Part shown: piece by piece, positions 1-11,520 of the stretch
Layout: the number at the start of each line of letters is the position of its first letter
Numbering within the stretch: the first letter of the stretch is position 1
Assembly (NCBI RefSeq): GCF_902832845.1
Contig: NZ_CADFDB010000013.1
Span: forward strand, 124,001-188,000
Length of the DNA stretch: 64,000 nucleotides
Direction: 5' to 3'
Source of the DNA: Burkholderia metallica
GTDB taxonomy: Bacteria > Pseudomonadota > Gammaproteobacteria > Burkholderiales > Burkholderiaceae
Program-made: the position numbers and the translations under genes
The notes under the pieces: generated by a model
The model's input: only the letters and a program-made list of their open reading frames with translations
Database searches by the model: none
What the model was told of the DNA's origin: nothing

Positions 1-474
1 GACGTCGTAGGCGCCGGCAAGCTGACGCTGCAAGGCACCGGCACGCTGACGCTCGCGGGCAACAACAGCTATACGGGCGGCACGCAGGTGAGCGGCGGCA
101 CGCTGGCGGCCGCGTCGACGACCGCGTTCGGCAAGGGCGACGTGTACGTCGGCCCGGGCGGCAGCGTGAAGATCGCCGCCGGCGCGCCGGTGACGATCGC
201 GGCCCGCTATACGCAGCTCGACGGCACGACGCTCGAACTCGACGTCGACGGCAACGGTGGCGGCCGCCTGCGCGTGGGCGGCCCGCTCACCGTCGCGGGC
301 GGCACGCTGCACGTGAAGTTCGTGAACGGCTACACGCCGAAGGCCGGCGACACCATCGCGCTGATCGACGGCGCAGCGACAGCCGCGAAGTTCTCGACGG
401 TGACGGTCGACGGGTTCAAGGCCACGCCGGTTTATACGGCGGCGGGCGTGTCGGTCAGGTTGTCGGCGTCGTAG
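1..474 (+). CDS. C-terminal end of a passenger-repeat (autotransporter-associated beta-strand) protein, 5' partial
   Basis: The reading frame is open from the first base and ends at 474, so only the last 157 residues are present. They contain the autotransporter-associated strand signature (LTLAGNNSYTGGT followed by VSGGTL) and then Gly/Thr/Val-rich short strands typical of a right-handed beta-helix passenger. The protein stops with a strand ending in VSVRLSAS and no approximately 250-residue outer-membrane barrel follows. This looks like a secreted or surface passenger domain, in Burkholderia often C-terminal to a serine peptidase, but the catalytic part lies outside the window. Either the family lacks a barrel or the barrel has been lost; the sequence alone does not decide. 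The next gene is convergent, 47 bp away. Confidence 0.7.
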   Translation, partial: DVVGAGKLTLQGTGTLTLAGNNSYTGGTQVSGGTLAAASTTAFGKGDVYVGPGGSVKIAAGAPVTIAARYTQLDGTTLELDVDGNGGGRLRVGGPLTVAGGTLHVKFVNGYTPKAGDTIALIDGAATAAKFSTVTVDGFKATPVYTAAGVSVRLSAS

Positions 475-521
475 CCGGCAGCGGGCGCGCACGGACCGCG
501 CCCCGCGTCGCGCGTGGCGCG

Positions 522-851
522 TCAGCGCGCGATGACGGGCGCGGGCGCGTTCGCGGCGTTGCCGCATCGCTCCGCCCGCTCGACGACACGCGCCAGCCGG
601 ATGATGTCGGACAGTGCGAAGTCGCTCGCGTCGGGCCTCGGCCGATCGCGCTCGTCGGCCATCCGCATCGCGAACGCAAGCGCTTCGGCGCGCTCGCGCA
701 GCAGCGCGCGCAGCGCATCCGCGACGATGCGCCGGTCGCGCGGATCGCCCAGGCCGAGTACCGGCTCACGGGCGGGTTCGATCTCCGGCTGCGCGAGCGG
801 CGTGGCCGCCTGCGCAGAACTGCCGGACATGCAAAAGGGGTTGCGTTTCAT
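522..851 (-). CDS. Small hypothetical protein, last gene of the xylose operon
   Basis: A 109-residue protein that I do not recognise. The start at 851 (MKRNPFCMSGSS) is chosen because an AGAGGA ribosome-binding site lies just upstream, and because the preceding gene xylH ends only 35 bp away on the same strand. There is no signal peptide or membrane segment. The middle is rich in Arg, Glu and Ala and probably helical (RIVADALRALLRERAEALAF). Position suggests co-transcription with the xylose transporter, but nothing in the sequence gives a function. The only Cys residues are Cys7 and one near the C terminus. Confidence 0.6.
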   Translation of the reverse strand: MKRNPFCMSGSSAQAATPLAQPEIEPAREPVLGLGDPRDRRIVADALRALLRERAEALAFAMRMADERDRPRPDASDFALSDIIRLARVVERAERCGNAANAPAPVIAR

Positions 852-886
852 GTCGTCCTCTCGTTGACCGATGGCCGCGCGCGCCG

Positions 887-2098
887 TCACCGCCGGTTCG
901 ACCGCGACACCACGTCGATCCACACGGCCAGCACCAGCACCGCACCCTTGACGATCATCTGCCAGTACGCGTCGACGTCGAGCATCGACATGCCGTTGTC
1001 GAGGCTCGCCATCACGAGCGCGCCGATCAGCGCGCCATAGACGGTGCCCGACCCGCCGCGCATCGACGTGCCGCCGATGAAGCACGCGGCGATCGCATCG
1101 AGTTCGCCCATCGTGCCGGCGGACGGCGACCCCGCCGCCAGCCGCGCCGTGTTGACGAGGCCGGCGAACGCGCACATCAGGCCCATCAGCCCGAAGATCG
1201 CGAGCTTCACGCGATCGGTATCGACACCCGACAGCCGCGTTGCCTCCAGGTTCGACCCCACTGCATAGATGCGCCGGCCGAACACCGTCTGCGTCGCGAT
1301 CCACGAGAACACGCCGAGCAGCGCGAGCAGCAGCAGCACCGGCACCGGGATGCCGCCGTAACGGTCGAGCATCGACACGAACGCAAGCAGCACCGCACCG
1401 GCGCCGACGATCTTCAGGACGTCCTGCCACAGCGGCGCAACCGCAAGCCGGTAGCGCCGCCGCGTCCCGCGCTGGCGCACCACCAGCAGCAACACGAGCG
1501 CGAACAGCAGGATCGCGAGGCCATCCCCCGCCAGGCGCGGCAGATAGCCCTGCCCGATGAACACGAAGCCGTCCGAGACCGGTGCGATCGTCGAGCCGCC
1601 CGTCACGCCGAGCAGCACCCCGCGAAACGCGAGCATCCCGCCGAGCCCGACGATGAACGACGGGATGCGCCGATAGGTCGACCACCAGCCGTTGAAGAGC
1701 CCGATCAGCACGCCGAGCGCGAGCACGGCCGGGACCGTCGCCGCCACCGGCCAGTGGCGGTTGACGTCGAGGATCGCGGCGACACCGCCGAGCAGCCCGA
1801 GCAGCGAGCCGACCGACAGGTCGATCTCGCCCGCGATGATGACGAACACCATCCCGCATGCGAGCATGCCGGTGATCGACATCTGCCGCAGCAGGTTCGA
1901 TACGTTGCGCGGCGTGACGAACGCGCCGTCCGTCAGCACCGAGAAAAACGCCCAGATCGCGGCGACCGCCAGCAGCAGCGCGAGCAGCTTGTAGCGCGCA
2001 AAGAGCTGACGCAGCGGCAGCCCCGCCGTGCGGCCTGCTGAACCACGGGCCGGGGCATCCGGCGTCGCCGGGGTCGAGGAAGAAAGTTCGGAATTCAT
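887..2098 (-). CDS. xylH: D-xylose ABC transporter permease XylH
   Basis: Inner-membrane permease of the high-affinity D-xylose importer, 403 residues. It has about ten hydrophobic segments and the branched-sugar permease signature GEIDLSVGS near residue 90, plus a second conserved block [20 protein letters not shown] near the C terminus. The start at 2098 forms an ATGA overlap with the stop of xylG, which supports translational coupling. It works with XylF (periplasmic binding protein) and XylG (ATPase) encoded directly upstream. The long hydrophilic N-terminal tail (about 30 residues rich in Ser, Pro and Ala) is usual for the family. Substrate assignment rests on linkage to xylA and xylB. 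Confidence 0.93.
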   Translation of the reverse strand: MNSELSSSTPATPDAPARGSAGRTAGLPLRQLFARYKLLALLLAVAAIWAFFSVLTDGAFVTPRNVSNLLRQMSITGMLACGMVFVIIAGEIDLSVGSLLGLLGGVAAILDVNRHWPVAATVPAVLALGVLIGLFNGWWSTYRRIPSFIVGLGGMLAFRGVLLGVTGGSTIAPVSDGFVFIGQGYLPRLAGDGLAILLFALVLLLVVRQRGTRRRYRLAVAPLWQDVLKIVGAGAVLLAFVSMLDRYGGIPVPVLLLLALLGVFSWIATQTVFGRRIYAVGSNLEATRLSGVDTDRVKLAIFGLMGLMCAFAGLVNTARLAAGSPSAGTMGELDAIAACFIGGTSMRGGSGTVYGALIGALVMASLDNGMSMLDVDAYWQMIVKGAVLVLAVWIDVVSRSNRR

Positions 2099-3654
2099 GT
2101 CGCACTCGCTGCGGTAGGTTCGGTGGGGCGCCGCGCGGGTGTCAGCGCGGCGCCGAGAATCTGTTCCTGCGTGAGATCCCGATTGACGAAATCGCCGCGC
2201 AGCTCGCCTTCGCCGATCACCAGCACGCGATCGGCCAGGCCGAGCACCTCGGGCAGCTCCGACGACACGACGATCAGCGCGACGCCGCGCTTCGCGAGCG
2301 CGAAGATAAGCCGGTAGATCTCCACCTTCGCGCCCACGTCCACGCCTCGCGTCGGTTCGTCGAGGATCAGCACCTGCGGCTCGGCCAGCAGCATCCTGGC
2401 CAGCACCGCCTTCTGCTGGTTGCCGCCGGACAGGCTCGCGATCGGCAGGAACGGATGCGCGGCGCGCACCGACAGCCGCTGCATCTCGGTGCGGATCGCA
2501 TCGAGTTCCGCCGCCGCGTCGATCCGCCCGCGCGCCGCGAAGCGCCGCAGCACCGCCAGCGTGATGTTGTGACCCACGCCGAGCTGCGGCACGATGCCGT
2601 GGCGCTTGCGGTCCTCGGGCACCATCGCGATGCCCGCGCGGATCGCATCGGCCGGCGAGCGGATCGACAGCGGCCGGTCGTTCACCAGCACGGTCGCCGT
2701 GCACGCGCCCGGATAGGCGCCGAAGATCGCCTGCATCAGCTCGGTGCGCCCCGCGCCGACGAGCCCGGCGACGCCGAGAATCTCGCCGCGCCGCACGCTG
2801 AACGACACGTCGTCGACGCGCTTGCGGCGCGGGTTCGTCACGTCGCGGCACGTCACGTTGCGTGCTTCCAGCACGACGTCGCCGATCGCATGCACCTCGC
2901 GCGGATACAGGTCGCGGATCTCGCGGCCGACCATCATCGCGATGATGCGGTCCGTCGTCAGCGCGCGCATCGGCTCGGTCGCGACATGGCGGCCGTCGCG
3001 GATCACGGCGACGGTGTCGCACACGGCCGCCACCTCGTCGAGCTTGTGCGAGATGTACACGCACGCGACGCCGCGCCGCTTCAGGTCGCGCACGATGTCG
3101 AGCAGGATCCGCGTTTCCGTGGCGCTCAGCGACGACGACGGCTCGTCGAGGATCAGCAGCTTCGCGTGCTTGTTCAGCGCCTTCGCGATCTCGATCAGCT
3201 GCTGATGGCCGCCGCCGTAGTTCATCACCGGCTGCGCGACGTTGATCGAATCGATCCGCAACTCGCGCAACAGCGCCTCCGCGCGCTGGATCATCGCCGC
3301 GTAGTGCATGCGCCCGCCGGGCAGCACGATCTCGTTGCCGAGGAAGATGTTCTCCGCGACCGACAGCTCGGGCACGAGCATCAGCTCCTGGTGGATGATC
3401 GCGATGCCCGCACGCTCGGTGTCGCGCACGCCGGAGGCTGCGAGCGGCGCGCCTTCCCAGCGAATTTCACCGTCCCAGGTGCCGTGCGGATACACGCCCG
3501 ACAGCACCTTCATCAGCGTCGATTTGCCCGCGCCGTTCTCGCCGCACAGCCCGACGCATTCGCCGGGCCGCACGGTGAGGTCGATGCCGTCGAGCGCCTT
3601 GACGCCGTCGAATTCCTTGACGATGCCGCGCATCGTCAGCAAGGGTTCCGTCAT
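2095..3654 (-). CDS. xylG: D-xylose ABC transporter ATP-binding protein XylG
   Basis: A 519-residue sugar-type ATPase made of two fused nucleotide-binding domains. The first has a canonical Walker A (GENGAGKST, residues about 38-46) and a Walker B ending in [11 protein letters not shown]. The second has the degenerate P-loop [10 protein letters not shown] typical of MglA/RbsA/XylG proteins, followed by the signature [15 protein letters not shown] and Walker [15 protein letters not shown]. It energises xylose import through XylH at the cytoplasmic face. The start ATG lies 58 bp after the xylF stop, and the end overlaps the xylH start by 4 bp. Confidence 0.94.
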   Translation of the reverse strand: MTEPLLTMRGIVKEFDGVKALDGIDLTVRPGECVGLCGENGAGKSTLMKVLSGVYPHGTWDGEIRWEGAPLAASGVRDTERAGIAIIHQELMLVPELSVAENIFLGNEIVLPGGRMHYAAMIQRAEALLRELRIDSINVAQPVMNYGGGHQQLIEIAKALNKHAKLLILDEPSSSLSATETRILLDIVRDLKRRGVACVYISHKLDEVAAVCDTVAVIRDGRHVATEPMRALTTDRIIAMMVGREIRDLYPREVHAIGDVVLEARNVTCRDVTNPRRKRVDDVSFSVRRGEILGVAGLVGAGRTELMQAIFGAYPGACTATVLVNDRPLSIRSPADAIRAGIAMVPEDRKRHGIVPQLGVGHNITLAVLRRFAARGRIDAAAELDAIRTEMQRLSVRAAHPFLPIASLSGGNQQKAVLARMLLAEPQVLILDEPTRGVDVGAKVEIYRLIFALAKRGVALIVVSSELPEVLGLADRVLVIGEGELRGDFVNRDLTQEQILGAALTPARRPTEPTAASAT

Positions 3655-3712
3655 TCGTTCATGCCTCGCAGGATGCGCGCGGGCGCGCCGGGGCCGCCCG
3701 CGCGTCGCGCCG

Positions 3713-4741
3713 TTACTGGCTCGCCAGCTGCGCCTGGGTATAGAAGCCGTCCTTCACGACGACGTCGACGTTGCGCTTGGTCAGCAGCGTCGGCTGCAGC
3801 AGCACCGTGTCGACCTTCTTCTTGCCGTTGTCGTACTGCGCATTGAACGCGGGTTTGGTGCCCTTCGCGAGATCCACCGCCAGCTTCGCCGCCTCGCTCG
3901 CGATCAACTTGAGCGGCTTGTAGACGGTCATCGTCTGCGTGCCGGCGATCACGCGCTTGACCGCCGCGAGATCCGCGTCCTGCCCGGACACCGGCACCTT
4001 GCCGGCCAGATGCTGCGCGGCGAGCGCCTGGATCGCGCCGCCGGCCGTGCCGTCGTTCGACGCGACGATCGCGTCGATCTTGTTGTTGTTCGCGGTCAGC
4101 GCATCCTCGACGATCCGCAGCGCGGTCGACGCACTCCATTCGGGCACCCACTGCTGGCCGACGACCTTGATGTCGCCGCGGTCGATCGCGGGCTTCAGCA
4201 CCTTCAACTGGCCTTCGCGCAGCATCTTCGCGTTGTTGTCGGTCGGCGCGCCGCCGAGCAGGAAGTAGTTGCCCTTCGGCTTCGCATCGAACACGCCCTG
4301 CGCCTGCAGCTCGCCGACCTTCTCGTTGTCGAACGAGATGTACGCGTCGACGTCCGCGTCGAGAATCAACCGGTCGTACGACACGACCTTGATCCCGGCC
4401 TTCTTTGCTTCGGCGACGACGTTGCCGAGCGTCTTCGAATTGAACGGCACGATCGCGATCACGTCGACACCGCGCGAGATCAGGTTCTCGATCTGGGAAA
4501 TCTGCCGCTCCTCGCTTGCATCGGCCGACTGCACCGACACCTTCGCGCCGAGCTTCGTCGCGGCCGCGACGAAATAGTCGCGATCGCGCGACCAGCGCTC
4601 GACGCGCAGGTCGTCGATGCAGAAACCGATTTCGGGCTTGTCCTTGCTCGCATGCGCGAGCGGCATGCCCAACGTGAAGAGCGCCAGCGCGGCGGCGCCG
4701 GCAAGCGAATTCAATACGGTACGACGCGTCACGGATCTCAT
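3713..4741 (-). CDS. xylF: D-xylose periplasmic binding protein XylF
   Basis: A 342-residue periplasmic sugar-binding protein of the PBP1 fold. The N terminus has an Arg-rich start ([12 protein letters not shown]), a hydrophobic core and a likely cleavage site at AHA-S near residue 31. The mature part has the XylF-type strand [20 protein letters not shown] and the ribose-binding-family patterns [11 protein letters not shown] and VSYDRLI. It delivers xylose to XylGH. The gene sits 52 bp downstream of xylB in a five-gene operon led by xylA. Confidence 0.94.
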   Translation of the reverse strand: MRSVTRRTVLNSLAGAAALALFTLGMPLAHASKDKPEIGFCIDDLRVERWSRDRDYFVAAATKLGAKVSVQSADASEERQISQIENLISRGVDVIAIVPFNSKTLGNVVAEAKKAGIKVVSYDRLILDADVDAYISFDNEKVGELQAQGVFDAKPKGNYFLLGGAPTDNNAKMLREGQLKVLKPAIDRGDIKVVGQQWVPEWSASTALRIVEDALTANNNKIDAIVASNDGTAGGAIQALAAQHLAGKVPVSGQDADLAAVKRVIAGTQTMTVYKPLKLIASEAAKLAVDLAKGTKPAFNAQYDNGKKKVDTVLLQPTLLTKRNVDVVVKDGFYTQAQLASQ

Positions 4742-4793
4742 GTCTCCACTCCTCTTTATTGGACTGCTCTACGAATGCCGGGCAACCGGCCTG

Positions 4794-6272
4794 TCACGCA
4801 CCGGCCGCGAACACCGGCTGGAGCGCGCGGTAAAGCGCGCGAAACGTCGGCCGCCGCGCGTCGCGATACCACGCGTGGCGTTCCCTGTCCGGCTCGCGCA
4901 CGGCGACGACCGGCGGCTGCGGGCATACGTCGCCCAGCGGCGCGTCCGGTTCGAGCGCGAGCCGCGCGAGGCGCGCGGCGCCGAGCGCCGGCCCCACTTC
5001 GCCGCCCGCACGCAGCGTCAGCGCGCGGCCGCTCAGGTCGGCGAGCATCTGCGTCCAGTACGCGCTGCGCGAGCCGCCCCCGATCACCGTGATGCCGTCG
5101 GGCGCGAGCCCGGCCGCATGCAGCGCGTCGATGCCGTCGAGCAGCGCGAAGCCGACGCCTTCGAGCGTCGCGTTCGCGAGATCCGCGCGCCGCGTATCCG
5201 GGGTGAGCCCATGGAACACCCCCTTCGCATTCACGTCGTTGTGCGGGGTACGCTCGCCGCTCAGGTACGGCAGAAACCACGGGCGGCTCGCGCGGGCGTT
5301 CGCCTCGGCATCGTCGAGCAGCGCCGCCACGCCGTCGTAGCCGGCCAGTTGCGCGGTGAAGTCGACGCAGCCGGCCGCGTTCAGCATCACGGACATCAGG
5401 TGCCAGGTGTCGGGCAGCGCATGACAGAAGCTGTGCACGGCCGATTCGGGATTCGCGCGAAACCCGTCCGACACCGCGAAATACACGCCCGACGTACCGA
5501 GCGACAGCAGCGCATCGCCGGGCCGCACGATGCCGACGCCCACCGCGCCGGCCGCGTTGTCGCCACCGCCGGCCACCACCGGAATCTCGCGCAGCCCGAG
5601 CGCGCGTGCGACGGCCGGCAGCAGCGTGCCGGTGATGCGATTGCCTTCGAACACGGCCGGCATCTGCGCGCGCGACAGCCCGCATGCCGCAAGCAACGCG
5701 TCGTCGTAGTCGCGCTTCGCGACGTCGAGCCACAGCGTGCCGGCCGCATCCGACGGATCGGTCGCGAACGCGCCGGTCAGCCGGTAGCGCAGATAGTCCT
5801 TCGGGAGCAGCACATGGGCGATGCGCGCGAACACGTCAGGTTCGTGGCGACGTACCCACAGCAGTTTCGGCGCGGTAAAGCCCGGCATCGCGATGTTGCC
5901 GGCCACCGCGCGCAACGCAGGCGCGAGCCGTTCGAGTTCCGCGCACTCGGCGTCCGCGCGGCCGTCGTTCCACAGGATCGCGGGGCGCAGCACGGCGCCC
6001 TGCGCATCGAGCAGCGTCGCGCCGTGCATCTGGCCGGTCAGCCCCAGCGCGGCGATATCGCGCGCATCGATGCCCGCGGCGCCCGCCTCCGCGACGAGCG
6101 AGGCGAGCACGCCGCAGGCGGCATCCCACCAGTCGAGCGGCGCCTGTTCCGACCAGCGCGGCCGCGGCCGGCTCACCGCGAGCGGGCGGCTCGCGCTCGC
6201 GCGCACCGCGCCGTCGCGATCGAGCAGCACCGCCTTCACGCCCGACGTGCCGAGATCGAGTCCGATGTACAT
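4794..6272 (-). CDS. xylB: Xylulokinase XylB
   Basis: A 492-residue FGGY-family kinase that phosphorylates D-xylulose to xylulose 5-phosphate. The ATP-binding phosphate-1 motif GLDLGTSGVKAVLLD is at residues 4-18, GLTGQMHGATLLD is near 75-87, and WNDGRAD follows. The catalytic Asp is in GGGDNAAGAVGVG, and the C-terminal adenosine motif is GGGSRSAYWTQMLAD. Length is normal for the family. The start ATG is only 4 bp from the stop of xylA, so translation is likely coupled. Confidence 0.95.
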   Translation of the reverse strand: MYIGLDLGTSGVKAVLLDRDGAVRASASRPLAVSRPRPRWSEQAPLDWWDAACGVLASLVAEAGAAGIDARDIAALGLTGQMHGATLLDAQGAVLRPAILWNDGRADAECAELERLAPALRAVAGNIAMPGFTAPKLLWVRRHEPDVFARIAHVLLPKDYLRYRLTGAFATDPSDAAGTLWLDVAKRDYDDALLAACGLSRAQMPAVFEGNRITGTLLPAVARALGLREIPVVAGGGDNAAGAVGVGIVRPGDALLSLGTSGVYFAVSDGFRANPESAVHSFCHALPDTWHLMSVMLNAAGCVDFTAQLAGYDGVAALLDDAEANARASRPWFLPYLSGERTPHNDVNAKGVFHGLTPDTRRADLANATLEGVGFALLDGIDALHAAGLAPDGITVIGGGSRSAYWTQMLADLSGRALTLRAGGEVGPALGAARLARLALEPDAPLGDVCPQPPVVAVREPDRERHAWYRDARRPTFRALYRALQPVFAAGA

Positions 6273-6276
6273 GGCG

Positions 6277-7599
6277 TCAGCGCAGCCCGTAGATCGCCTG
6301 GTTCACGATGTTCTCGAGCCGCTCCTGCGCGCCGCTCGCATGCTGCGGCGCCACGCCGCGCGCGAGCGCATCGGCCGCGAGCGATTCGAGCGTATAGCCG
6401 CCGGACAGGATCTTGCGGCCGAACGCGTCGTCCCACTGCGCGTAGCGCTGCCGGCGCAATGCGTCGAGCCGGTCGTTCTCGACCAGCACGGCCGCGCGTT
6501 CGAGCGCGAGCGCGAGCACGTCGATCGCGCCGACGTGGCCGTAGAACAGGTCTTCCGGATCGACGCTCTGGCGGCGCACCTTCGCGTCGAAGTTCATTCC
6601 GCCGGTCGTGAAGCCGCCGTGGCGCAGGATTTCATAGAACGCGAGCGTCAGCTCCTCGACGCTGTTCGGGAACTGGTCGGTGTCCCAGCCGTTCTGCGGA
6701 TCGCCGCGGTTCGCGTCGACGCTGCCGAATACACCGAGCGCGAACGCATTCGCGATCTCGTGATGAAACGAGTGCCCGGCGAGCGTAGCGTGGTTCGCTT
6801 CGATGTTCACGCGGATCTCGTTCTGCAATCCGTACTGAACGAGGAAGCCGTGCACCGTCGCGACGTCGTAGTCGTACTGGTGCTTGGTCGGCTCCTGCGG
6901 CTTCGGCTCGATCAGCAGCGCGCCCTTGAAGCCGATCCGGTGCTTGTGCTCGACGACCATCGACAGGAAACGGGCAAACTGCTCGCGTTCGCGCTTCAGG
7001 TCGGTGTTGAGCAAGGTCTCGTACCCTTCCCGCCCGCCCCACAGCACGTAGTTTTCGCCGCCGAGCCGGTGGGTCGCGTCGAGCGCATGGCATACCTGGG
7101 TCGCGGCCCATGCGAACACGTCGGGGTTCGGGTTCGTCGCGGCGCCGGCCGCGAAGCGCGGGTGCGAGAACAGGTTCGCGGTGCCCCACAGCAGCCGCAC
7201 GCCGCTCGCCTGCTGACGCTCGCCGAGATAGTCGACCATGCGCGCGAAATTGGCCGCGTATTCCCGCAGGCTGTCGCCTTCCGGCGCGACGTCGGTGTCG
7301 TGGAACGTATAAAACGGCGTGCCGAGCTTCGTGAAGAATTCGAACGCCGCATCCGCCTTCTGCCGCGCCCGCTCGAGCGCATCGCCCGGCTGCTGCCACG
7401 GCCGCCGGAACGCGCCCTGCCCGAAGATATCGTGCCCCGGCCAGACGAACGTGTGCCAGTAGCACACCGCGATCCGCAGATGCTCGGCGAGCGTCTTGCC
7501 CAGCACGCGCTTCGCGGGGTCGTAATGGTGATAGGCCAGCGGATTGTCCGACTGCGGGCCTTCGTAGCGAATCGCGGGAATGTGTTCGAAATACGACAT
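6277..7599 (-). CDS. xylA: Xylose isomerase XylA
   Basis: A 440-residue class II xylose isomerase converting D-xylose to D-xylulose. Catalytic features are [10 protein letters not shown] (His100, Asp103), the metal-ligand block [17 protein letters not shown] and GSVDANRGD. The start [14 protein letters not shown] at 7599 matches the usual N terminus; the frame stays open far upstream but without recognisable protein. It is the first gene of the xylABFGH operon and is divergent from xylR. The 261-bp intergenic region carries a candidate operator. Confidence 0.96.
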   Translation of the reverse strand: MSYFEHIPAIRYEGPQSDNPLAYHHYDPAKRVLGKTLAEHLRIAVCYWHTFVWPGHDIFGQGAFRRPWQQPGDALERARQKADAAFEFFTKLGTPFYTFHDTDVAPEGDSLREYAANFARMVDYLGERQQASGVRLLWGTANLFSHPRFAAGAATNPNPDVFAWAATQVCHALDATHRLGGENYVLWGGREGYETLLNTDLKREREQFARFLSMVVEHKHRIGFKGALLIEPKPQEPTKHQYDYDVATVHGFLVQYGLQNEIRVNIEANHATLAGHSFHHEIANAFALGVFGSVDANRGDPQNGWDTDQFPNSVEELTLAFYEILRHGGFTTGGMNFDAKVRRQSVDPEDLFYGHVGAIDVLALALERAAVLVENDRLDALRRQRYAQWDDAFGRKILSGGYTLESLAADALARGVAPQHASGAQERLENIVNQAIYGLR

Positions 7600-7699
7600 G
7601 GCGTCTCCGTGCAGGGTCTTGTTGCAGCGCAACGCGCGTCGCGGCGACGCACGCGGCCGAATTCGGTTGGCTGGATCGTGCCCGCGCACCTGCCGGCCG

Positions 7700-7715
7700 G
7701 CAATTGCGAAATTGC
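7700..7715. promoter_or_regulatory. Candidate operator in the xylA-xylR intergenic region
   Basis: A perfect 16-bp inverted repeat GCAATT-GCGA-AATTGC lies between the divergent xylA and xylR genes, 101 bp before the xylA start and 145 bp before xylR. Its AT-rich half-sites stand out in GC-rich surroundings. A TACAAT hexamer at 7770-7775 could be a -10 box for xylR, although no good -35 is visible. The natural ligand is XylR, but this is inference from position. Confidence 0.45.
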
Positions 7716-7860
7716 GCAGCACCGTTGATGTTTCTTGCCAGCCGCAAGCGTGCGGCGCGCGTTCCGTCCTACAATCGCCGAACATCACGCGCGCCGCCGC
7801 CTTCGGCGCGCCCCGGAGACAACGGCACGGCGCCCCCGCGGCACGTGCCCCGAGATCGAG

Positions 7861-9054
7861 ATGACACGCGCCCCTTCCGCCCAGACACCGCATCGCATCG
7901 CGCTGCTGTTCAACGCGAACAAGGTCTACGACCGCGAAATCATCAGCGGCATCGGCCAGTACCTGCACACGACGCGCGTCGTGTGGGACCTGTTCCTCGA
8001 AGACGACTTTCGCTGCCGGCTCACCGGCATCGAACGCTTCGACGGCGACGGCATCATCGCGGACTTCGACGATCCCGCCGTCGCCGACGCGCTCGCCGGC
8101 TCGCCGCTGCCGGTCGTCGCGGTCGGCTCGTCGTACGAGGATCCGGCGCTGTATCCGAGCGACGTCCCCTATATCGCGACGGACAACCCGAAGCTCGTGT
8201 CGCTCGCATACACGCACCTGATCGGCGCGGGGCTCGCGCATTTCGCGATGTACAGCCTGCCGGTCGCGCAGGAGAATCGCTGGGCCCAGCAGCGCGAGCT
8301 CGCATTCGACCGGCTCGCGCGCGCCGACGGGCTCGATGCATCGATCTACCGCGGGCTGTCGACGAGCGCGTCGGGCTGGAATCACGCGATCGAGCAACTG
8401 ATCGGCTGGCTGCATGCGCTGCCGAAGCCCGTCGGCGTGATCGCAGTCACCGATGCGCGTGCGCGGCATTTGCTGCAGGCATGCCTGATCGCGGGCATCG
8501 CGGTGCCGGAACAGGTCGCGATCATCGGCATCGACAACGATCCGCTCACCCGCACGCTGACGCGCATTCCGTTGTCGTCGGTGATCCAGGGCACCGAGGA
8601 AATGGGCCGTACCGCCGCGCACCTGCTGCACCGGATGCTGCGCGGCGCGCGCTTTCCCGGCCAGCGCATTCTCGTGCCGCCGGTCGGCATCAACGTGCTC
8701 GCGTCGACGCGCCACCAGCCGCTGGCGAGCCCGCACGTGATGCGCGCGCGGCATTTCATTCGCCAGTACGCGTGCCAGGGGATCAAGACCGAACAGGTCG
8801 CCGACTACGTCGGCGTCTCGCGCTCGCTGCTCGAAGAGCATTTCCGGCGCGAACTGCAGCGCACCGTGCACCAGGAAATCCTGCGCCACAAACTCGAGGC
8901 CGCGCAGGCGCTGCTCGCCGGCAGGCAGGCGTCGAGCGCCGAAGTCGCGATCCGGTGCGGGTTCACGTCGCTTCAGTACATGTACGCAGTATTCAGGCGC
9001 GAGCTGGGCTGCACCCCGCGCGAATACCAGGAACGTGCGGCCGCCCCGCATTGA
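7861..9054 (+). CDS. xylR: Xylose operon activator XylR (AraC family)
   Basis: A 397-residue regulator with an N-terminal periplasmic-binding-protein-like sugar domain ([20 protein letters not shown] to about residue 275) and a C-terminal AraC helix-turn-helix domain (about 290-395) with [21 protein letters not shown]. This architecture is that of E. coli XylR, which binds D-xylose and activates xylA and xylF promoters. The start at 7861 ([16 protein letters not shown]) is chosen because the PBP domain begins just after it and upstream codons encode only Arg-rich low-complexity sequence. It is transcribed divergently from xylA and followed 25 bp later by an epimerase gene. Confidence 0.9.
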   Translation: MTRAPSAQTPHRIALLFNANKVYDREIISGIGQYLHTTRVVWDLFLEDDFRCRLTGIERFDGDGIIADFDDPAVADALAGSPLPVVAVGSSYEDPALYPSDVPYIATDNPKLVSLAYTHLIGAGLAHFAMYSLPVAQENRWAQQRELAFDRLARADGLDASIYRGLSTSASGWNHAIEQLIGWLHALPKPVGVIAVTDARARHLLQACLIAGIAVPEQVAIIGIDNDPLTRTLTRIPLSSVIQGTEEMGRTAAHLLHRMLRGARFPGQRILVPPVGINVLASTRHQPLASPHVMRARHFIRQYACQGIKTEQVADYVGVSRSLLEEHFRRELQRTVHQEILRHKLEAAQALLAGRQASSAEVAIRCGFTSLQYMYAVFRRELGCTPREYQERAAAPH

Positions 9055-9079
9055 CGCCCGCCGCCCATCCGACATTCCC

Positions 9080-10168
9080 ATGCATATCGATATCGACTCC
9101 TCACACCTGACGCCGGGCGCTGCCCGCGTGCATTCCGAGCCGTGGGGCGCGTTGCCCGACGGCGAACCCGTGCGGCGCTACACGCTGCGCAACGCGCACG
9201 GGATGCGTGTGTGCGTCAGCGATCTCGGCGCGACCGTCGTGTCGTGGCTCGCCCCCGACCGCACGGGGCGCGTTGCCGATATCGTGCTCGCGCACGATAC
9301 GCCGGCCGAGTATCTCGCATCCGGTGTCTACCTCGGCGCGACCATCGGGCGCTGGGCGAACCGGATCGCCGGCGCGCGCTTCGCGCTCGACGGCGTCGAC
9401 TACCCGCTCGACCGCAACGAGAACGGCAATCTGCTGCACGGCGGTGCGAACGGCTTTCATCGCGCACGCTGGGACGTGACCGACGACAGCGGCGGGCTCA
9501 CGTTGCGGCTCGATTCGCCGGAAGGCGACGCCGGATTCCCCGGCAACGTGCGCGTGCAGGTGCGCTACACGCTCGACGACGACGGCACGCTGACGATCGA
9601 CTATGCGGGCTGGACCGACGCCCCGACGCCGCTGAACCTGACGAACCACAGCTACTTCAACCTGAACGGGCGCCCGGGCAGCGACGTGCGCGGCCATCTG
9701 CTGCACATCGACGCCGATGCGTTCCTCGAAGTCGACGATGCGCTGATCCCCACCGGCACGGCCGACGTGACGGGCACCGCGTTCGATTTCCGGCAGAGCG
9801 CACCGATCGGCGCGCGCCTCGACTGGCCGAATGCGCAACTGGCCCGTGCGCGCGGGTTCGACCACTGCTTCGTCGTCGGCGACGGTGCGCGCGAGGTCCG
9901 TCCGGTCGCACGCGTCTACGATCCGGAAAGCGGACGCGAATTGACCGTGTCGACCGATCAGCGGGGGCTGCAGCTCTATACGGGAAACTATCTCGACGGC
10001 GTGCGCGTGAGCAGCGGCACGCAGTGCGCGCGACACGCGGCGCTGTGCCTGGAAGCGGGCGGCTTTCCGGATCAGGTCAACATGGCCGCGCTGCGCGACG
10101 ACGCGATCCTCCACCCGGGCGCCGTCTATCGACAGACCACCCGGTATCGGGTCGCTGTTCGCGCATGA
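9080..10168 (+). CDS. galM: Aldose 1-epimerase (mutarotase)
   Basis: A 362-residue GalM-family protein that interconverts alpha and beta anomers of aldoses; here probably xylose before isomerisation. Visible family motifs are [23 protein letters not shown] with the catalytic His, and [12 protein letters not shown] with the catalytic Glu near the C terminus. The start [10 protein letters not shown] at 9080 is preferred over an in-frame upstream codon because it leaves a 25-bp gap to xylR and begins the conserved fold. Co-orientation with xylR suggests joint expression. Confidence 0.92.
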   Translation: MHIDIDSSHLTPGAARVHSEPWGALPDGEPVRRYTLRNAHGMRVCVSDLGATVVSWLAPDRTGRVADIVLAHDTPAEYLASGVYLGATIGRWANRIAGARFALDGVDYPLDRNENGNLLHGGANGFHRARWDVTDDSGGLTLRLDSPEGDAGFPGNVRVQVRYTLDDDGTLTIDYAGWTDAPTPLNLTNHSYFNLNGRPGSDVRGHLLHIDADAFLEVDDALIPTGTADVTGTAFDFRQSAPIGARLDWPNAQLARARGFDHCFVVGDGAREVRPVARVYDPESGRELTVSTDQRGLQLYTGNYLDGVRVSSGTQCARHAALCLEAGGFPDQVNMAALRDDAILHPGAVYRQTTRYRVAVRA

Positions 10169-10214
10169 GACGTCACCTTGCCCCCGGGATCGGCGAAGTC
10201 GTCATGAAGGTGGA

Positions 10215-10244
10215 ATCCCGGCGCGCCAGGCGCGCCGCCGGGAT
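10215..10244. terminator. Inverted repeat between convergent galM and pobA, likely bidirectional terminator
   Basis: ATCCCGGC at 10215-10222 pairs exactly with GCCGGGAT at 10237-10244, and the GC-rich interior can extend the stem. It lies between two converging genes. No T-run follows on either side, as is common for stem-loops in high-GC genomes. Confidence 0.5.
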
Positions 10245-10290
10245 ACGACTCCATCGACGACTGTGAATCAAGCGAGCGGCATCGCTGCCG

Positions 10291-11493
<1,203 letters not shown>

Positions 11494-11520
11494 TCATCCG
11501 TCTAAAAAGCGCGGCCTTGA

